From: Trichomonas vaginalis G3
Taxonomy: Eukaryota > Parabasalia > Trichomonadida > Trichomonadidae
Assembly: GCF_026262505.1 (NCBI RefSeq)
Contig: NC_067206.1
Location: forward strand, 4,740,879-4,804,878
Length of the DNA: 64,000 bases
Direction: 5' to 3'
Under the pieces are notes generated by a model, which was given only the letters and a program-made list of their open reading frames with translations, was not told the origin of the DNA and ran no database searches. A program made the position numbers and the translations under genes. This document shows, piece after piece, positions 56,860 through 64,000 of this stretch (positions within the stretch are counted from its first letter, which is position 1; every line of letters starts with the position of its first letter).

Positions 56860-57033
56860 ATGAGTCTTTCTTTGAGATTTTCTGATGAAGATCTAACTTT
56901 GGTAAGATCTTTAAAAGATGATGAAAACATTCTTTCTGTCATTGATGAAGAAAAGAAATACTTCAGTAATGATGTAAAAATAGAGCTACTCATTCATACT
57001 GAGAAACAGTTTGTGATCGTGATCTTGAGTTAA
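56860..57033 (+). CDS. 57-residue acidic Maverick B protein
   Basis: MSLSLRFSDEDLTLVRSLKD, DENILSVIDEEKKYFSNDVK, hydrophobic end QFVIVILS. The leader ATATTTTTATTAGTGCATAA is a full Maverick type, which supports it. Overlaps the 3' end of the convergent fibre gene by 48 bases. No family recognised. Confidence 0.55.
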   Translation: MSLSLRFSDEDLTLVRSLKDDENILSVIDEEKKYFSNDVKIELLIHTEKQFVIVILS

Positions 57034-57771
57034 CCACTCGTATCCAAGCGTACATTGTATATAAGGAGGCATATAATCTTTTCCATTACCTGCTGGGTCT
57101 GTAATGCCAGCTACAACATGTGTATGATTTCCTGCAGTTCCACAGAAAATACCTGTGCTTGAATCTACTGGGTCACTTGAAATATCATATCTATGCATTC
57201 CCTGTCTATCCGAACCTGCTGCAAGATTTGTATAACCTCTTTTTGTCATTGAATGTGAATGGTTTCCTTCCACAGATGTTCTTCCACTGAACCTATGCAT
57301 ATGTGAAGGAAGGTTTTCAATACCTATTTTCTTTGAACCTCCCATCTTCATTGACTGCGTATTAGTGTAGAATGGAAAACTGTCAACTATTTCATACCAT
57401 CTACCACCAAATAAAGTGTTTGGATTTATTGGATTCATAGACGTATAAACAGCTCCTATAGGATATATTAAATCATATATGCTCATAGCTCTATAAACAT
57501 ATTCTAAAGAACTTATGTCATTAAATACCATTTGGAATGTATCTCCCGGATGAAATGTTGCATTTGTTCCACTTTTATAATGTAATGTTAGTTCAATAGA
57601 ATTATCCAAGAAAAATTCAAAAGTATCTGGTTGAAGACCTCTAACAAATTCAAATGGAGTTGCTGGTTCACCATTTATAATTTCTGTTGTAAATGTCATT
57701 TTATCTGGTTTCCAAAATTTCTTTGTTAGTTCTGCATCCACATAAGTTTTGTCAGCTTTCTTATCTAACAT
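56986..57771 (-). CDS. Fibre-tip protein with phage collar-like domain, B
   Basis: 261 codons. Starts with the stem repeat KKADKTYVDAELTKKFWKPD, then IYDLIYPIGAVYTSMNPINP, NTLFGGRWYEIVDSFPFYTN, IENLPSHMHRFSGRTSVEGN and GNHTHVVAGITDPAGNGKDY. This is the microbial-collar / phage tail-fibre tip pattern (PIGAVYTS..NPNTLFGG.W, LP.HxHxxxG, GNHTH). In phages such tips are trimeric and bind receptors, often with metal-bound His pairs. On a Polinton this points to a capsid-vertex fibre. It is the first of three fibre-type genes leading to the penton-like gene. Confidence 0.75.
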   Translation of the reverse strand: MLDKKADKTYVDAELTKKFWKPDKMTFTTEIINGEPATPFEFVRGLQPDTFEFFLDNSIELTLHYKSGTNATFHPGDTFQMVFNDISSLEYVYRAMSIYDLIYPIGAVYTSMNPINPNTLFGGRWYEIVDSFPFYTNTQSMKMGGSKKIGIENLPSHMHRFSGRTSVEGNHSHSMTKRGYTNLAAGSDRQGMHRYDISSDPVDSSTGIFCGTAGNHTHVVAGITDPAGNGKDYMPPYIQCTLGYEWLTQDHDHKLFLSMNE

Positions 57772-57833
57772 TGTTGGTAGCTCATGTGTTTCAAAGTTTC
57801 TGACATGACCTTCAATGTTCGTACATTTACTAT

Positions 57834-58388
57834 CTAAACTATTAAGTGTATCTTTACACTAGTGCTTGGATCTTCTTGTGCACTTGAGCCTAAAGTATAG
57901 TTCAAGATAATGTCATCAGCTCTTATTTTCTTGATTTGAACTGGTTGGTCATTATCAGCTCCTATTTTATTGATTATAACAGGTTTGTCTTCTCTTGAAC
58001 GAATTGATTTAACTGTCAAAGGTTCAGTGAACTCATTATTTTTCAAAGGAATCAATGTTGTATTGATGTTTTCACCATTAATATATACTTCTTTTGCATC
58101 AATACCAGATGGGAATGAAACTCTTTCATTAACTTTAACTGTTGTACCATCACCTGGGTACATATCTTTCTCTGGACCTTTGATTGTCTTAAGTATGACA
58201 GACTGTGATAAAGTATATTCTTTAGATGCAACTTTACGTATCTCTTCGTCAACATAACTTTTGTCAGCTTTGTCTGCAATCTTAAGTGCAGTTCTTCCTC
58301 CATTATTTTTGTTCTCCTCAACTTTCTTCGCTAATTCAGCAAGAATGAGATAAAGATAATCAGTAAGGTCATCAGTACCAGACATATT
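57834..58388 (-). CDS. Fibre-stem protein, B
   Basis: 184 residues from MSGTDDLTDYLYLILAELAK. Contains the stem repeat KIADKADKSYVDEEIRKVAS, then strand repeats (LKTIKGPEKDMYPGDGTTVK, PLTVKSIRSREDKPVIINKI, QPVQIKKIRADDIILNYTLG) typical of fibrous beta structure. The frame stays open to 58451, but this ATG follows an AATATTAAT leader. Likely part of the same spike as its neighbours. Confidence 0.6.
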   Translation of the reverse strand, partial: NMSGTDDLTDYLYLILAELAKKVEENKNNGGRTALKIADKADKSYVDEEIRKVASKEYTLSQSVILKTIKGPEKDMYPGDGTTVKVNERVSFPSGIDAKEVYINGENINTTLIPLKNNEFTEPLTVKSIRSREDKPVIINKIGADNDQPVQIKKIRADDIILNYTLGSSAQEDPSTSVKIHLIV

Positions 58389-58456
58389 AATATTATTGTT
58401 CTTTCTTGATGTATTAGCAACTTTCACTAAGGTCACAAAATCAGGGTACAAAGTAC

Positions 58457-59692
58457 TTAACGTAGAAATGATTGTTTTTGGTCCAGGATCTTTCTCTTCT
58501 TCATCATTAGCATCACGTGCATTGGAATTGGTTCCAAAGGTCCAGTCACATCAAAACTCTCAAGTTCCATATAACCTTCATTTCTGAATCTTTCTATATG
58601 AGTTATCTTCTGGAAACTTGTTTTAGTCTTTTCAACTAAATTTTTTATTCCATCCACAAAACCTCCTTTATGATTTGGACCAAGATTACCCAGAGTGTCA
58701 AGAACAGTATCTATACCTTCTTGACTTTCAACAAAAGCCCAAAGAGCATTTATTTGACTCTGGAGTGATATCCATGAGGCTGCAGTAGCACCGGCGTTTG
58801 CTATGGCAAAGATGAATGATAAAGGGTTGAACTTAAGACCAGATTCTTTATCTTTGACAATTTCAACGAAGTCATTGATATTTTTCTTCAAGTATTCCTT
58901 AGTCAGAAGAACTCCATCGCCAGCTATACCAGTTGCTTTTGTCTTTCCTTTAACATCAAATGTGATTGGTTTCTTCAATAAAATAACTTCTGGTGTTGTA
59001 CTGATGCTATCATTAGTGGAGAAAAATTCTCCGACATGACTTGCTAAGTATTCTTTCGTCAATAATGTTCCATCACCAACAATACCAGTTGCTTTTGGAC
59101 CATCTTCTGTGAATGTCAATGGTTTCTTTAACATAACTTTATCTAAGTATATTGCAATACCACTATTTTGTACTTGTTCATGACCTAATATATAAGCAAA
59201 TGCTGCGTTTAAAGCATTATACAATGTATCTTCTTTAAATGTTAATTGACTGTTTTCAATCATTGGTATATTGAACAGTGTAGACCTTGGGTCAAAATGA
59301 ACTCCATGGTCAATCGATAATAACCGTTTAACATGATATATTATAGTCTCTAATGCTTCATTAATATTTACCTCACGAGTTTCTTGCAAACCATTACTCG
59401 CCATACATGAAAACATATAATCTCTATCAGTTGTGAAGAATGGAGCATCTAAGTAATTATTCTCTACTTTTGTCACACGATTCTGTAACGCTTGAAGGTA
59501 TTGATTTAAGTCTGTTTCAACAATTGTACCATCTGGTTGCTCGATAGGTAATATACCAGGACCGATGGTAATGTCTTCATCAGCACCTTCTTTATGTATG
59601 ACTAAAGCATTATCAGTAATTCTGAGAGTATATTCTTTATATTGAAGTACGCTAGACTTATAACATTCATATGCATATGGAACAACACTCAT
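58457..59692 (-). CDS. 411-residue fibre/adhesin-like protein, B
   Basis: A whole frame. N-terminus MSVVPYAYECYKSSVLQYKE. Two ~55-residue repeats: KKPLTFTEDGPKATGIVGDG then TLLTKEYLASHVG, and KKPITFDVKGKTKATGIAGD then VLLTKEYLKKNI. A weakly hydrophobic stretch FIFAIANAGATAASWISLQS lies near residue 300. Repeats of this kind occur in phage tail fibres. Divergent from the penton-like gene across 19 bases. Adenovirus likewise pairs fibre with penton; the parallel is inference. Confidence 0.65.
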   Translation of the reverse strand: MSVVPYAYECYKSSVLQYKEYTLRITDNALVIHKEGADEDITIGPGILPIEQPDGTIVETDLNQYLQALQNRVTKVENNYLDAPFFTTDRDYMFSCMASNGLQETREVNINEALETIIYHVKRLLSIDHGVHFDPRSTLFNIPMIENSQLTFKEDTLYNALNAAFAYILGHEQVQNSGIAIYLDKVMLKKPLTFTEDGPKATGIVGDGTLLTKEYLASHVGEFFSTNDSISTTPEVILLKKPITFDVKGKTKATGIAGDGVLLTKEYLKKNINDFVEIVKDKESGLKFNPLSFIFAIANAGATAASWISLQSQINALWAFVESQEGIDTVLDTLGNLGPNHKGGFVDGIKNLVEKTKTSFQKITHIERFRNEGYMELESFDVTGPLEPIPMHVMLMMKKRKILDQKQSFLR

Positions 59693-59711
59693 TCTTTTAC
59701 TACATATAAAA
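59693..59711. promoter_or_regulatory. 19-bp divergent promoter, inverse of 44941-44958
   Basis: TCTTTTACTACATATAAAA separates two opposed starts and is the near-exact inverse of the 44941-44958 sequence. Confidence 0.65.
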
Positions 59712-60554
59712 ATGATGTATTATCTACAATCGACTGATCCTAATAACTACGGGACAATACAGTTTCAAGCAGATCCTAACATGGGGCATCCAAGTAAGAT
59801 AAAGATGAGAGTAAAAAGTGTCAGTACTATGGCGAACTTTATTGTTTGTGACGAAACAGATTATTTTGTCTTACAGTTAGACGAAGATGGAGAAGAAAAG
59901 GTGTGTACATTTAAGTCAGCTCTTTCATTTGATATGGATACTATTGTATCAAAACTACAAGAGATTGTAACAAAACAGTTTGATTATTATAACAAGAAAA
60001 AAGGTCAACATAATGTAACAGTTTCACTGAGTGCTACGAATCAACTTATATTTACGTCACAGGACAAAGGACATAAAGTCTATTTAAAAGATGCTTCACA
60101 TAGAGCAAATCTTATTTTAGGTGCATATGGAATAGAACTACCTATTGTACATAATTATTATCTACAAATGCCAAAACCACCTATGCTCAACTTCGGGTAT
60201 CAGTTATACCTTCGTTCATCAATGTCTGTCATCTCTGGGTTCAATAATATTGACCAAGTTGATGATCGAAGAAAGATCATGTACAGATCTACATGTTATA
60301 ACATCAATGAGTTCTGGATATCTGGTAAACCACTTATATGTAAGGAATCCTCACCATGGATAGATGCATTTCCATGGGAACTAACTAATGTTACGTTTAC
60401 CTTAGTTGACTTCCAAGATCAGCCTGTTCGATTATTGTCACCAATGTTTATGGTGATAGAGATTAAACCAGATAAGCCAGAAGTTAGAGAAACCAATGAT
60501 GTCAGTGATGATGATACAGAATCTTCGTACGATTATGATTACGATGACGATTAA
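59712..60554 (+). CDS. Penton-like minor capsid protein, B
   Basis: 280 residues, whole. YLQSTDPNNYGTIQFQADPN, VSLSATNQLIFTSQDKGHKV, HRANLILGAYGIELP, then LTNVTFTLVDFQDQPVRLLS and PMFMVIEI. The two-part layout with a final TFTLVD....PV.L....F..IEI strand pair is the jelly-roll pattern of Polinton/adenovirus-type minor capsid (penton) proteins. Acidic tail (DDTESSYDYDYDDD). The A counterpart is broken (34790-35546). It stands beside the fibre genes. Confidence 0.7.
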   Translation: MMYYLQSTDPNNYGTIQFQADPNMGHPSKIKMRVKSVSTMANFIVCDETDYFVLQLDEDGEEKVCTFKSALSFDMDTIVSKLQEIVTKQFDYYNKKKGQHNVTVSLSATNQLIFTSQDKGHKVYLKDASHRANLILGAYGIELPIVHNYYLQMPKPPMLNFGYQLYLRSSMSVISGFNNIDQVDDRRKIMYRSTCYNINEFWISGKPLICKESSPWIDAFPWELTNVTFTLVDFQDQPVRLLSPMFMVIEIKPDKPEVRETNDVSDDDTESSYDYDYDDD

Positions 60555-60591
60555 AAAAAATAACGTATATTTTTTTATCGGTTATAAAAGC

Positions 60592-60720
60592 ATGCTCAAT
60601 GCTATAAAAGGATTAGTTAATAACCTTTCACCAGAAGATAAGAAAGGTATGCTTGATATGTTTGGGATCAAAATGCCTAAGAAAGAAAAAGACATTACCA
60701 ATAAATTAGCTCTGGCTTAA
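60592..60720 (+). CDS. 42-residue ORF before polymerase B
   Basis: MLNAIKGLVNNLSPEDKKGM, LDMFGIKMPKKEKDITNKLA. Leader ATATTTTTTTATCGGTTATA. Short amphipathic helix with a basic end. Downstream sequence to 60797 is also coding-like. Role unknown. Confidence 0.45.
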   Translation: MLNAIKGLVNNLSPEDKKGMLDMFGIKMPKKEKDITNKLALA

Positions 60721-60796
60721 GAATCAAGGAGGTACAGGAAGTGTAGCAGATATTTTCAAGAATGCTAAGAGCTTCTATGATGACTACAATGGTATC

Positions 60797-62200
60797 ATGA
60801 ATGTTCCAGCTTCAAATTCCCCAGTTGCTTTAGATCACGATCAGAGATCTCATAATAGAGCGTTAATGGAGATGCAACCAATATACTCAGACCCTCCACC
60901 AAAGATTGATGAGAGCGAATTAGCATACAAAGAAATACAGAATGCCTTTTACGTTGTTAAGAACATTAATGGTCAAAAACTTCCTGATGAGAAATGGTTA
61001 GACCCAATAACTAAAGCAGGAGAAAGATTCATTATGTTTAACATTGACCAATACAGTCCAAGAGGAAAAGATTACTTCAACAAGATGTTTCCAAGAGTTA
61101 TGGCAAAGTTCATTGGACAGATAGACCTTTTCAAACAGAAGTGGACATTCTATTACGACTTTGATGAGAAGAGAAACATTTTGCGTCATTTGAACATCAA
61201 TACAATGGGATCATTAGTTCATCAGTTACTTAATGAAGCTCCAATAGCAGAAGTACAAGAATTAGCATCTAAAGTCCTTGAATCAAACTATGACTTCTTC
61301 CTTTGTAGTATTCCTTCGTTAAGGAAGATCGAGATCTTTGACTATACAGCTTATTCAGATGTTGATGCTTCTGCTTTGAGAAAAGGAACGTACACACCAT
61401 ATAAACTCACAGCTGAAGAACAAGTTATGTTAGATACGATGAGAGCAGCAGGTCAAGAAAAGATCGCACTCAAGATCATCAAACAAAACCATTCAAAGAA
61501 GAGAAACAGGTCACGTAATGGTCAGCTTTGGACATGGACATGCAAATTACCTATTAACTTAGAGAGGTATCAGATCTTCAACGAACTTAATGCAGAGACA
61601 GCAAAGAAGATGATGAAAGATTCATGTTTCATCTACGCTTGTATTCAAGCTGGTGTTGACGAAGCAACAATTAATCATATGAGGGAAATCATTCGTGTCA
61701 AAGATTTTCCAATGTCAAAGATTAAGGTTATTGCCAAAGAAACAGGAATAAGGTTCCATGTCATCAAATACAACGAGAAGTATTCAAATCATTCATATAC
61801 TTATGAACCAGATGAAGAACCAAAGATGACAGTAGAACTTTTATTAATGTATGACCACTACATGTTGAACGAAAAGCTTCCAATAAGTTCAATGTTCATC
61901 AAGAACTATGAAGATGTTTGTAAGTTGTGCAAGGATTGGACTTTAGAGAAGAAGATGTTAGTTAACAGAAGATATGAAACAAGGTATGCAATTAACTCAA
62001 AGTTAGTTACACCACTTGCAAAAGTCATTGAACTCTTGTTTGCTAACAATTATTTCGAACCAATTAGAACAGGAGAACTTTGCACATACTTCACAACGAT
62101 GTATAATGAGAACCTTGAAGAAATGATTGACCTCACATACAATGAGCGTTATTGCGCAAGGATGAAGAAAGATTGGAGTTCAGAGACGAGGAAGAAGACA
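60797..62200 (+). CDS. Protein-primed DNA polymerase B, N-terminal part (cut by gap)
   Basis: 468 codons are visible before the run of N. They correspond to the polymerase's N-terminal and exonuclease-side regions: ERFIMFNIDQYSPRGKDYFN, RSRNGQLWTWTCKLPINLER, CFIYACIQAGVDEATINHMR, LLLMYDHYMLNEKLPISSMF. The MLNE..P segment and the ACIQAG region match the Maverick A polymerase region. Palm motifs would lie beyond the gap. Polinton PolB copies the linear element from a terminal protein primer. Confidence 0.75.
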
Positions 62201-62300
62201 NNNNNNNNNNNNNNNNNNNNNNNNNNNNNNNNNNNNNNNNNNNNNNNNNNNNNNNNNNNNNNNNNNNNNNNNNNNNNNNNNNNNNNNNNNNNNNNNNNNN
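62201..62300. other. Assembly gap (100 N)
   Basis: Exactly 100 N, the usual placeholder for a gap of unknown size. It cuts Maverick B and joins it to a Maverick A-type piece. Confidence 0.98.
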
Positions 62301-64000
62301 TCGCTCGACATTTTCTAAAAGATAAAAATTTTAATTTTTCAAAAATATGTTAGAAAAAAAGTTTGCTGACATTGACAAGAAATTTGAGAATGTTTTTGAG
62401 AAGAACAAGAGGAAGTTAGAAAATGCTCAGATAAAACCTATACATGACAAGTTCTTATTTGCTCAGAATGTATAACAGGTCTAATTGCACCACCTGGGTC
62501 GGGTAAGACTTTCACTTATCTTAAAATGGCTGCACAACAACAAGAACTAGATGAGAAGAACCCATTCTATGAGTTAGTTGTTATTTGTAGTACTTCTGGT
62601 CAATTTGACCAAACCGTCAATTCGTTCAAAGATATTATAAAGAAGTCTAAGTTAGTATGTATAAAGGATACTGAGTTGTTAGATTGGATAAAGAAGTACA
62701 AAGAAGAGTTTTGAAGTATAATGCTATAAATGAGTATATAAATTCGAAGTTTAAAGACCCAAATGAGGAAATGCAGAGAATATTAGAGAAGAAACACTTC
62801 AGAAACAAACAGAAAGAGATAGAATACATTTCGAAGAAATTGCAATTACGATTGGAAGACTTACCCTCATAGATGTCTTCTTATCTTAGATGACTTTGCT
62901 TCTCATCCTTTGCTTAAGAATAGAGAACAAGATATGTGTCGAATTCTTAAGAAGCTCAGACACTTTAACATCTCAGTTGTCATTTGTGTACAGACAGCAA
63001 AGAGTTTAAGTAAAGATGTTAAAAGAATACTTACTGACATTATACTTTTCCCTGGATTGTCCGAAGACGATTTCATGGAACTTATGAAAGAGTCCATGGC
63101 AGGTAAGTTTGACAGACATGAACTATGGGAGAAGTACAAAGTCATACAAGACCCTCATACTTCTTTCAGAATTCATATCTACGCAAACAAAGTTCAAATT
63201 GTAAAAAGTCAAGCTTAAAATAAAGAGTTTGGCGACTGGGGTTTCTTCCCTACTCGCTGTGCTTCACGATTTTCATGAGTTTTAGGCAAGGCCGGTAAAA
63301 GTCGGTCTAGAGAAATTTCACGATTTTCATACGGAATCTCTTCTCTCGGTTTTCCGAGGGAAGCAAGCATATGCCATTTTACTCAGAAGTTTGGTCATTT
63401 TTCAGTAAAAATAATGTTTATGTTAGAATGTTAGATCTAACATGTTTTCTAACATGTTTTCTAACATAACTATTTACAAGCGTTTTACATGTATATGTTG
63501 CGATGGTTCATGACTCTAAACAATTTCGTAGCTTCTATTTCTTCTTTTAGTATGTCAAAAGTTTTAACGATACCGAAGGTTTCTTTATATTTCTCTTGAC
63601 GTCAGATAGAAGGAAATCGTCAGCAGTTGGATAGTTTTTGTCAGAAATTCTAAATGTTCATTTTATCTTCTGCTGGTTTTTCTGCTTCTTTCTTTAAATC
63701 TGCATAGTCGTTTCGCATACGTTCTATCTCTTTGACGGAGTAGTTATATTTCCTCATTGCTGCTTTACATTTTGAACATTGCGGGTTCATTTTTGCGTTA
63801 TATTCTGAAACCTTACCTGCTAAAACAACCAAGGCGTCAATGGTTTTCTTCATCTCGAACATAGCGGGTTTTATTTGTTCGTTCCATACCTTACCCCTAC
63901 TATCTTTATCTCTTATTTCCCAAACACATTTTGCAACTAACGAAACAAAGTTGTCGTAGGTCTTAAATTCTTCGGATTTGTAAAGGTCAGAGATGTTCTT
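62301..64000. mobile_element. Inverted, near-identical copy of Maverick A 30,869-32,569
   Basis: The inverse of 30,869-32,569, with only about two differences noticed in 1.7 kb. It carries the broken ATPase region (62,301-63,218, now on the plus strand), the short ORF, the 46-bp iteron site at 63421-63466 and the 3' two-thirds of the gene matching 30458-31219 (minus strand). The same interruptions are shared, so duplication (or double representation in the assembly) came after the decay. Confidence 0.93.
63421..63466. promoter_or_regulatory. 46-bp iteron/palindrome site, copy after the gap
   Basis: TGTTAGAA, TGTTAGATCTAACA, TGTTTTCTAACA, TGTTTTCTAACA. The only GATC seen in 62,301-64,000 is in this palindrome. 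Confidence 0.75.

Larger units (their letters stand above)
43650..62200. mobile_element. Maverick/Polinton B, incomplete at the assembly gap
   Basis: About 18.5 kb of Maverick genes that are mostly whole: structural protein, packaging ATPase, small virion-type proteins, integrase, adenine methyltransferase, the conserved small-gene block with iteron array, three fibre-type genes, penton-like protein and the N-terminal half of polymerase B. The rest, including the expected major capsid gene, would lie past the gap. It looks young, with few breaks in the visible part. GATC is frequent, unlike Maverick A. It is a distinct lineage. Confidence 0.88.

Noticed and set aside
1-64000. Adenain-type maturation protease expected in Polintons
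   Set aside because: No convincing catalytic-pattern match was seen in any reading frame examined; in B it may lie past the gap.
1-64000. LTR elements, LINEs, or a typical mariner transposase
   Set aside because: No reverse transcriptase, LTR pair or mariner-type transposase frame found.

Overview
The window looks like a scaffold piece from a parabasalid, most likely Trichomonas vaginalis or a close relative. The chromosomal part is very AT-rich and intron-poor. Its genes have initiator-like TCAYTTW motifs 20-30 nt before the ATG, and there is a TAAA at the Kelch stop codon. It carries an R2R3 Myb protein and a Kelch protein. Most of the window is Maverick/Polinton DNA, which is abundant in these genomes. 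Species is inferred from these traits and was not checked by search.

Layout: (1) 1-~3,480, end of a broken Maverick (fragment C) with a capsid-like region and small genes. (2) ~3,480-17,742, chromosomal DNA. It holds a 121-bp tandem repeat, a ~2.85-kb element with terminal inverted repeats that carries an array of covarying hairpins, and a ~1.25-kb fold-back element with 430-bp palindrome arms. Its genes are a small Ser-rich ORF, a Kelch protein and a two-repeat Myb protein, set in long gene-free stretches. (3) 17,743-43,390, Maverick A, complete from end to end (matching inverted ends, 5-bp target duplication AACTA) but old and broken, with roughly twenty or more interruptions. (4) ~43,396-43,650, a short chromosomal strip. 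(5) ~43,650-62,200, Maverick B, a different lineage whose genes are mostly open and which is cut off by an assembly gap (62,201-62,300). (6) 62,301-64,000, an inverted, almost identical copy of 30,869-32,569 of Maverick A.

The two Mavericks share a parts list: Dam-like DNA adenine methyltransferase, integrase, packaging ATPase, protein-primed DNA polymerase B, penton-like minor capsid protein, fibre proteins with phage-collar-like ends, small amphipathic MG(F/L) proteins, and a block of small genes built around a divergent pair separated by an iteron array. A also has an HNH-like protein and a D5-like SF3 helicase region. The adenain-type protease usual in Polintons was not recognised.

Three patterns stand out beyond gene content. 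GATC is almost absent from Maverick A and fragment C, where the only sites seen lie inside one palindrome, but is common in Maverick B. A 46-bp site built as 12+12+14+8 bp recurs in A and C with its half-sites changed in concert. Maverick genes appear to use two leader types, an ATTTTTA-type motif and a host-like TCAYTTT motif, which may mean two expression classes.
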